From Oscillospiraceae bacterium (GTDB lineage Bacteria; Bacillota; Clostridia; Oscillospirales; UBA929): DNA of 38,867 nucleotides. Under the pieces are notes generated by a model that had not been told where the DNA came from, did no database searches, and worked only from the letters and a program-made list of their open reading frames with translations. How positions within the stretch are numbered: position 1 is the stretch's first letter; every line of letters begins with the position of its first letter. Positions 34,520 through 38,867 of this stretch are shown here, one piece after another. The DNA lies in assembly GCA_031254195.1 (NCBI GenBank), contig JAIRUW010000059.1:1-38867 (forward strand). The letters run 5' to 3'. A program made the position numbers and the translations under genes.

Positions 34520-34533
34520 TAATTTTAGTAAAG
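34495..34533. promoter_or_regulatory. Inverted repeat spanning promoter and leader (candidate operator)
   Basis: CTTTACTAA (34495-34503) and TTAGTAAAG (34525-34533) are perfect 9-bp inverted copies whose centres are 30 bp apart, about three helical turns. The left arm overlaps the end of the -35 box. The right arm covers the expected transcription start and the first base of the AAGGAGG site. Because the left arm is not transcribed, this is a DNA site rather than an RNA hairpin. The first gene of the operon encodes a predicted DNA-binding protein, so autoregulation is plausible. Confidence 0.55.
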
Positions 34534-34544
34534 GAGGCGAGTGT

Positions 34545-34847
34545 ATGCCCATCGAGGTCGTCCCGAATTGGATAGCGCCTCTTGAAGACGAGGACGTTGC
34601 GTTCATTAAGAAATTTCTGCTGGTGTCCGGCTCCCTCAAAGAGATCGCGCGGCAATACGGCGTTACATACCCCACCGTACGCCTGCGGCTGGACAAGCTG
34701 ATCCAAAAAATCCAAATCAGCGAGGATGTTACCGGCGAGCCGTACATCGCGCTGATCAAACGGCTGGCGGTCAACGAAAAACTCGACTTCGACACCGCGA
34801 AGGTGTTGATATCTGAGTACAAAAAAATAAAGGAGTCAACACAATGA
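34545..34847 (+). CDS. DUF2089-type predicted transcriptional regulator
   Basis: 100 residues: MPIEVVPNWIAPLEDEDVAFIKKFLL, then GSLKEIARQYGVTYPTVRLRLDKLIQKI (about 31-58), a clear helix-turn-helix. This matches the C-terminal part of DUF2089 proteins; the zinc-ribbon N-terminus found in some members is absent. AAAGGAGG precedes the ATG at 34545 (an earlier ATG at 34491 would start inside the -35 box). It overlaps the next gene by ATGA. It probably binds the inverted repeat in its own promoter, which is inference. Confidence 0.8.
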   Translation: MPIEVVPNWIAPLEDEDVAFIKKFLLVSGSLKEIARQYGVTYPTVRLRLDKLIQKIQISEDVTGEPYIALIKRLAVNEKLDFDTAKVLISEYKKIKESTQ

Positions 34848-35248
34848 GGTCTGTCATCATCATATTGCTTCTTTTGATAGGGAGCGCGGGCGTGATATGG
34901 CTGCAAATATTCCTCTCCAAACAGGAAAGCAGGTGGCCGGGGCTGGTTTTGCCGTTCAGCTTTATCAGTATATTCCTTTTTGTCGCTGTGGCCCTTTTGC
35001 TTTTCTCCGCTTTCTCATCCGAAAATGTATCAGCGCAAACAAATCAAAATAGCGAAGCAATCGGTGAGGTCAGCCGCTCGCTGGCGGACGACGGGCAAAT
35101 ACGCGTACAGATACTCTTGCAAGTATTCAATCTTTTCCTCCTCTTTATCCTCCCGACAGCGGTCTTGTTTGCCATATACGCCGCCTGTAGAAGCAGCCGA
35201 AAAAAGAAGCGCGCTTTGGATAAGATGAGCGTGCAAGACTTAGGTTAG
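34844..35248 (+). CDS. Small membrane protein coupled to the DUF2089 regulator
   Basis: 134 residues with three hydrophobic stretches (about 3-22, 31-56, 86-110) and a basic tail SSRKKKRALDK. A polar loop (SSENVSAQTNQNSEAIGEVSRSLADDGQ) lies between helices 2 and 3. No family is recognised. The start overlaps the regulator's stop. A regulator plus membrane protein pair suggests membrane-signal sensing or membrane sequestration of the regulator, as a hypothesis. The next gene, fumarase alpha, follows after 9 bases. Confidence 0.75.
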   Translation: MRSVIIILLLLIGSAGVIWLQIFLSKQESRWPGLVLPFSFISIFLFVAVALLLFSAFSSENVSAQTNQNSEAIGEVSRSLADDGQIRVQILLQVFNLFLLFILPTAVLFAIYAACRSSRKKKRALDKMSVQDLG

Positions 35249-35257
35249 GGGGCCATT

Positions 35258-36100
35258 ATGCGTGAAATAACCGCCGCACAAATCACCGACGCCATAGCAC
35301 AGCTGTGCGTCGAGGCCAATACCCACGCGGGCGCGGACATTGTCGCGGCGCTGGAACAAGCGCGTGCAGCCGAAACGGAGGAAACGCCCCGCCAAGTGCT
35401 GGACACCCTTCTGCAAAACGCCAAAATCGCCAGAGAGGACAATTTGCCCATCTGTCAGGACACCGGCATGGCGGTCGTTTTCGTTGAGCTGGGGCAAGAG
35501 GTACACATTACCGGCGGCGCGTTGGACGGCGCCATCAACGATGGCGTCCGGCGCGGGTACCGGGAGGGGTATCTGCGCAACAGCGTGGTGCGCGACCCCG
35601 TGCGACGCGACAACACAAACGACAACACCCCGGTTGTCATCCACTATACTGTCGTGCCGGGCGATACCGTAACGCTCACCGTCGCGCCTAAGGGGTTTGG
35701 CAGCGAGAACATGAGCGCGGTCAAGATGCTTAACCCCTCCGACGGCCTCGCGGGCCTGGAGCGGTTTGTCTTGGAGACGGTACGGGACGCGGGCGGAAAC
35801 CCCTGCCCGCCTGTCGTCGTCGGCGTGGGCGCGGGCGGCACCTTTGAGCTGGCGGCGCTGCTCGCCAAGAAGGCGCTGCTGCGCGACGTAGGGACAGTCA
35901 ACCCGGACCCGTTTTGGGACGATGTGGAACGGCGGCTGCTAGGCGCCGTCAATAGCCTAAACATCGGGCCTGGCGGCTTCGGCGGCAAGACGACGGCGCT
36001 GGCGGTACATATCAGCCCGTACGCCACGCATATCGCGGGGCTGCCGGTCGCCGTCAATATAGGGTGCCATGTGACGCGGCATAAGGGGGTTATGATATGA
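35258..36100 (+). CDS. fumA: Fumarate hydratase class I, alpha subunit
   Basis: Catalytic iron-sulfur half of a two-subunit class I fumarase (TtdA-like), interconverting fumarate and malate; L-tartrate dehydratase is the main alternative within this family. The 280 residues contain the three expected cluster cysteines in LPICQDTGMAVVF, GGNPCPPVVVGVGAGG and VNIGCHVTRHKG. The substrate-region segments NSVVRDPVRRDNTNDNTPVV and KGFGSENMSAVKML are conserved. TTAGGGGGCC is the ribosome binding site. It overlaps the beta subunit by ATGA. Confidence 0.95.
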   Translation: MREITAAQITDAIAQLCVEANTHAGADIVAALEQARAAETEETPRQVLDTLLQNAKIAREDNLPICQDTGMAVVFVELGQEVHITGGALDGAINDGVRRGYREGYLRNSVVRDPVRRDNTNDNTPVVIHYTVVPGDTVTLTVAPKGFGSENMSAVKMLNPSDGLAGLERFVLETVRDAGGNPCPPVVVGVGAGGTFELAALLAKKALLRDVGTVNPDPFWDDVERRLLGAVNSLNIGPGGFGGKTTALAVHISPYATHIAGLPVAVNIGCHVTRHKGVMI

Positions 36101-36594
36101 CCACTCTCCATACCCCATTGACCCCTTCTGATATACATCTCCTGCGCGAAGGGGAGCATGTGCTGCTGTCCGGCGTAGTCTACACCGCGCGTGACGCGGC
36201 GCATAAGCGGCTTGTCGAACTGCTGGACGCGGGCCGCCCGCTGCCATTTCCGTTGGAAGGCAGCGCACTCTTCTACGCCGGGCCATGTCCCGCGCCGCCG
36301 GAGCGTGTCATAGGCTCGGTCGGCCCGACGACAAGCGGCCGGATGGACCTCTATTCACCCCGCCTGATGCGGGAGGCGTTTCATATCATGATCGGCAAGG
36401 GGCCGCGCTCGCCGGAGGTGGTGGCCGCCATCCGGCAATACGGCTGTGCGTACCTGTCGGCCATCGGCGGCGCGGCCGCGCTGACGGCGCGGCGCGTGGA
36501 ACGGGCGGAACCGGTGGCGTTTGAGGAGCTGGGTACGGAAGCCATTTTTTCTTTGACAGTCAAAGATTTACCATTAATCGTGACAAACAGGTGA
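36097..36594 (+). CDS. fumB: Fumarate hydratase class I, beta subunit
   Basis: 165 residues: LHTPLTPSDIHLLREGEHVLLSGVVYTARDAAHKRL, then GPTTSGRMDLYSP and MIGKGPRSPEVV, the conserved substrate-binding segments of the beta subunit (TtdB-like), ending in FEELGTEAIFSLTVKDLPLIVTNR. Most relatives carry roughly ten to twenty more residues after this strand; here the stop codon lies inside the stem of a terminator-like hairpin, so the tail may have been trimmed. With the alpha subunit it forms the enzyme. Confidence 0.92.
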   Translation: MTTLHTPLTPSDIHLLREGEHVLLSGVVYTARDAAHKRLVELLDAGRPLPFPLEGSALFYAGPCPAPPERVIGSVGPTTSGRMDLYSPRLMREAFHIMIGKGPRSPEVVAAIRQYGCAYLSAIGGAAALTARRVERAEPVAFEELGTEAIFSLTVKDLPLIVTNR

Positions 36595-36615
36595 CCAAAC
36601 GGCCGCCTGTTTTGT
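36582..36615 (+). terminator. Terminator-like hairpin overlapping the fumB stop
   Basis: ACAAACAGG (starting in the last codons of fumB) pairs with CCTGTTTTGT across about 14 bases, with a one-base bulge, and the T-rich right arm is followed by TATAT. Confidence 0.5.
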
Positions 36616-36622
36616 TATATAG

Positions 36623-36817
36623 GCAGACGGGGCGTACCGGGAAGAAGCCGACATCATGGGCGCGTTTCTCGGTGACTACACAAGGCCGGAGGATGGGGAG
36701 CGGCTAAAACCATGTATCACTTCTATCACTCGTATCACTTCGCCCCTGCCCAGTGATACGAGTGTGACGAGTGATAGCAGAATCGGGTCGGTGTTACATT
36801 TTCTTTCAGCGGGTTAG
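36623..36817 (+). pseudogene. Possible remnant of a phage/plasmid-type primase C-terminus
   Basis: An open frame from the stop at 36620 to TAG at 36815 reads ADGAYREEADIMGAFLGDYT near its start, resembling the AYRxExDxxGxF segment near the C-terminus of P4-type DNA primases. The next part, CITSITRITSPL, is low in complexity because it is encoded by the inverted-repeat cluster at 36724-36777. There is no ribosome binding site and no upstream part of the gene. A chance match cannot be excluded. Confidence 0.3.
36724..36777. repeat. Nested inverted repeats built on TATCACT
   Basis: CACTCGTATCACT (36727-36739) and AGTGATACGAGTG (36752-36764) are a perfect 13-bp inverted repeat around a 12-base loop. 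CTATCACT (36724-36731) also pairs with AGTGATAG (36770-36777). The core word is repeated several times in 60 bases. It lies between the convergent fumB and MORN genes, so it could act as a bidirectional terminator or be a relic of a mobile element. Confidence 0.75.
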
Positions 36818-36820
36818 TGG

Positions 36821-38554
36821 TCAGTATCCCACGACCCAAGGCCATTTTGAACCAGCCGTGCGATCCTCTCTTTTTGTGCCATACTCCGGTATCGGAATAA
36901 GTCTTGTTGGCGGCTGGCTGGCTTTGAGACTGTTTCTGTATCTATCAATGTTTGATTGAGTATTCGACCATATTTGAGCCGACCTTCTTTCCATTTCCGC
37001 AAACATATTATCAATTCTTTGAAGTGCCTCTCTGGTGCTTTGCATTCCAGCCAATGCTTCATCGGTTCTATCTTCATAACCGAGTAAATCTATAAGAACC
37101 GAATCATCAAAATATCCCCAGTACATCAGATAGGTTGAATGGTCATACATCCTCCCTAAGCCCTGTAAAAAGCCGTTCTCAAAATAGCCCGTGTGAGAAA
37201 CTCTGTTGTAGCCGGAATCAATTATGCTTGCACTACCCATATAAAGTTCACCATTCCGCCATTCGCCACTCCAAGTGTTTTCGGTGGCTGCGGTTAACCC
37301 GCCTTCCCTCCACTGTTTATATTCACCCTGCCCGTGAAATAAACCGTCCTTAAAATATCCGGTGTATTCAACTCGGTTGAAATAATCAGTTGCTTGCCCA
37401 TAACCATTAAGTTTTCCATTTACGAATGTGCCGTGAATTATATACCATGAAAGAGCAGGCTCGGCGGAACTTTCCTCAACGCTCATAAGTGTGCAGTTTC
37501 CATCAGGAACACCGTTTATAACCTTGCCAAACACATAATAATCGTTGTATTTGGGAGCATCATTTCGTCTATCCCTGTTTGCGTATACTGTAAAGCCATT
37601 TTTATCGTTGAAATATCCTTCTCCCATAAGACTTAGTCGATCACGATTAAACAGACTTATTTCTAACGATATTGTTCCGGCGTTTGCGCTGTTCTCAATC
37701 GCTTTTTTCAAATCTTCCTCGGTATTTCTTATTGTCTGCGCGGGCGGGGTACTCGGCGTGGGGGATGGTATAATGCTTGGTGCGGGAGGAGGCGTGGTCT
37801 GTGTAGAGGGTGTTGAATGTGATGCTTGCAGATAAAATGTACCGGGAGTGGATGTATTGTAGGGCTGCTCTACAACAACGCTTGTTCCGTCTTGTCTGCC
37901 AGTATACATACGCCACGGTTCGTAAAACACGAGTAACACTATATCTGAAAAAAGTCTTAAACGGGAGTGTTCTGTGCTTATCATTTCTATATAACGCGCC
38001 TTGAAATCGCTGTTTTTGCCATTAGATACAAATTCTTGTAAAGTTTCGCCCATATCCTGATAGAGTGTATCGTCCGTGCGTCCTGCGTGGGCAGCAAAAA
38101 ATTCACAAATCAACTCGTATTCCGCAAGTTCTTCACTATAAAATTGAAATGCGACTTCGCTCATGGTTTTATCGTTCACAGCGTTTTGTGCTTCTTCTCT
38201 GCCCGTGTCAATGTATTCTTTTAATAATGACGCTTTTTCACCTATCGTTAGAAATGCTGTCGTAAGTAAATCGTCAATCGTTGTGCCACTCTCCGGCGAA
38301 CGCCCCCGGCTTTCGGCAAGGACAAAGGCGTCATCCATAGTGAGGGGTGTACTCGGCATCGCATCGGTGGTAGCGGCCACGGAAAGAACCGTTGCATCAT
38401 CGGGTGATTGTGTAGGTGACGCTGACGGAGGGGCTGTATTGCTGCCGCCGTTCCCGTTATTGCCCGAACACCCGGCCAAGGTCGCCGCCATGAGCGTCAC
38501 CGCGAGGATTAGGGCAATGGTGCGGCGTTTTGTATGTAACGAGAGCGTTTTCAT
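36821..38554 (-). CDS. MORN-repeat lipoprotein
   Basis: 577 residues with a lipoprotein signal (TLMAATLAGC, cysteine at about 29). After it come a helical domain (about 80-220), then a Pro/Thr/Ser-rich linker (TPPPAPSIIPSPTPSTPPAQ), then MORN-type repeats: GKVINGVPDGNC, GTFVNGKLNGYGQA, GYFKDGLFHGQGEY, GEWRNGELYMG and GYFENGFLQGLGRMY (about residues 340-490). The C-terminal 80 residues form a helical tail. MORN repeats form beta-hairpin arrays that bind lipids or proteins; here they would sit outside the membrane. The ATG at 38554 follows AAAGGGG; an upstream ATG at 38599 lies about at the -10 box. It is AT-rich against the backbone. The function is unknown. Confidence 0.85.
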   Translation of the reverse strand: MKTLSLHTKRRTIALILAVTLMAATLAGCSGNNGNGGSNTAPPSASPTQSPDDATVLSVAATTDAMPSTPLTMDDAFVLAESRGRSPESGTTIDDLLTTAFLTIGEKASLLKEYIDTGREEAQNAVNDKTMSEVAFQFYSEELAEYELICEFFAAHAGRTDDTLYQDMGETLQEFVSNGKNSDFKARYIEMISTEHSRLRLFSDIVLLVFYEPWRMYTGRQDGTSVVVEQPYNTSTPGTFYLQASHSTPSTQTTPPPAPSIIPSPTPSTPPAQTIRNTEEDLKKAIENSANAGTISLEISLFNRDRLSLMGEGYFNDKNGFTVYANRDRRNDAPKYNDYYVFGKVINGVPDGNCTLMSVEESSAEPALSWYIIHGTFVNGKLNGYGQATDYFNRVEYTGYFKDGLFHGQGEYKQWREGGLTAATENTWSGEWRNGELYMGSASIIDSGYNRVSHTGYFENGFLQGLGRMYDHSTYLMYWGYFDDSVLIDLLGYEDRTDEALAGMQSTREALQRIDNMFAEMERRSAQIWSNTQSNIDRYRNSLKASQPPTRLIPIPEYGTKREDRTAGSKWPWVVGY

Positions 38555-38589
38555 GGCTTTGCACCCCTTTGAGTTAAGATTACGTTTCC

Positions 38590-38618
38590 ATTGTAGCACA
38601 ACCGCCGCGAGATTTCAA
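38590..38618 (-). promoter_or_regulatory. Sigma-A promoter of the MORN lipoprotein gene
   Basis: On the minus strand TTGAAA (38618-38613) and TACAAT (38595-38590) with 17-bp spacing. CCGCCG in the spacer and CGGCGG just upstream of the -35 are inverted copies, a possible regulatory site. Confidence 0.75.
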
Positions 38619-38654
38619 CGGCGGCTTTTTTCAAAGGAGTGAAACGCCCTGTCT

Positions 38655-38695
38655 GCGGCGGTTACAGACAAGGGTTTGTAGCCGCCGTAACCGCA
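38655..38695. other. GC-rich stem-loop region without a gene
   Basis: Two alternative pairings share the left strand: GGCGGTTAC (38657-38665) with GTAGCCGCC (38678-38686), one wobble, or GCGGTTAC (38658-38665) with GTAACCGC (38687-38694), perfect. No T-run follows directly. The rest of 38640-38762 shows no gene. Confidence 0.5.
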
Positions 38696-38762
38696 CTTTT
38701 GTAGATAAATATTTTCTCGTTCCTTATTGACAAAAGCCCAAGGGCTCCCCTCCCACGCCAAC

Positions 38763-38867
38763 CGCATGAGTTAAGAAAGTATTAACAAAACGAATTGCTT
38801 ATGGTAAACTAAGGCCCAAGGGGGCACGGAGAAAATGCGGGAAGCACTGGAATATCTAAAAATATTA
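38763..38867 (+). mobile_element. 5' end of a second ISAs1-type element, cut by the window edge
   Basis: Begins CGCATGAGTTAAGAAAG, identical over 22 bases to the right end of the element at 14160-15392. The next section is more divergent, then GGTAAACTAAG and GGGGG recur before the transposase start. Confidence 0.85.
38835..38867 (+). CDS. ISAs1-family transposase, N-terminal fragment (3' partial)
   Basis: Reads MREALEYLKIL, matching MEEALDYLKIL of the first element's transposase. AAGGGGG is the ribosome binding site. It continues beyond the window. Confidence 0.8.
   Translation, partial: MREALEYLKIL

Noticed and set aside
36550..36566. 17-base palindrome TCTTTGAC-A-GTCAAAGA in fumB
   Set aside because: It lies in conserved coding sequence (FSLTVKDL) and no second copy was seen, so chance is the simplest explanation.
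14160..38867. Composite transposon formed by the two ISAs1-type elements
   Set aside because: The segment between them is mostly core GC-rich housekeeping genes, the elements have diverged from each other, and no target duplication is visible.

Overview
The window looks like chromosomal DNA of a GC-rich, anaerobic, fermentative member of the Firmicutes, most likely a Clostridia lineage. The reasons are strong AGGAGG-type ribosome binding sites with some TTG and GTG starts, textbook sigma-A promoters, an SLH-domain surface protein, an AddAB (not RecBCD) recombination nuclease, a GTP-dependent PEP carboxykinase, a two-subunit class I fumarase and a complete V-type ATPase operon. The species cannot be named from the sequence. 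No rRNA, tRNA or CRISPR array was seen. No gene-free stretch exceeds 300 bases.

Layout. 1-1890: 3' part of an RCC1-repeat/SLH surface protein. 1998-3797: pckG with its own promoter and terminator. 3860-6987 (minus): uxaC, a rodA-like gene overlapping its end, and a GNAT acetyltransferase. 7119-8285: a serine hydrolase read divergently from uxaC, with nearly abutting promoters. 8400-9773: a sigma-70-like factor followed by a CheW-domain protein that carries a receptor-tip-like segment. 9880-12631 (minus): gpsA, an amidohydrolase and a second GNAT. 12780-14093: a membrane protein with a DUF4352-like C-terminus. 14160-15392: an ISAs1-family insertion sequence. 15419-17290 (minus): two lipoproteins sharing a domain type. 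17438-24658: a D-2-hydroxyacid dehydrogenase without a normal start codon, then addB and addA. 24810-34065: the V-ATPase operon in the order G/H-C-I-K-F-E-A-B-D, split between A and B by an AT-rich CPBP-protease gene. 34186-34395: a DUF378 membrane protein. 34545-36594: a DUF2089 regulator, a small membrane protein and fumarase alpha and beta. 36623-36817: a possible relic of a phage-type primase beside nested inverted repeats. 36821-38554 (minus): a MORN-repeat lipoprotein. 38763-38867: the start of a second ISAs1-type element.

The backbone genes (pckG, fumarase, V-ATPase, gpsA, addAB, rodA) are GC-rich and form compact operons, often with stop/start overlaps. AT-richer accessory pieces are laid over this backbone: the RCC1 part of the first gene, the amidohydrolase/GNAT pair, the IS and lipoprotein block, the CPBP insert and the MORN lipoprotein. 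Metabolically, PEPCK and fumarase belong to the C4-dicarboxylate part of fermentative metabolism, uxaC to hexuronate use, and the V-ATPase to ion transport coupled to ATP.

The observations most worth following are the CPBP gene inside the V-ATPase operon, flanked by inverted and direct repeats; the receptor-tip/CheW fusion paired with a sigma factor; a 9-bp inverted repeat placed over the promoter and leader of the DUF2089-fumarase operon; and the apparent ATC start of the dehydrogenase.
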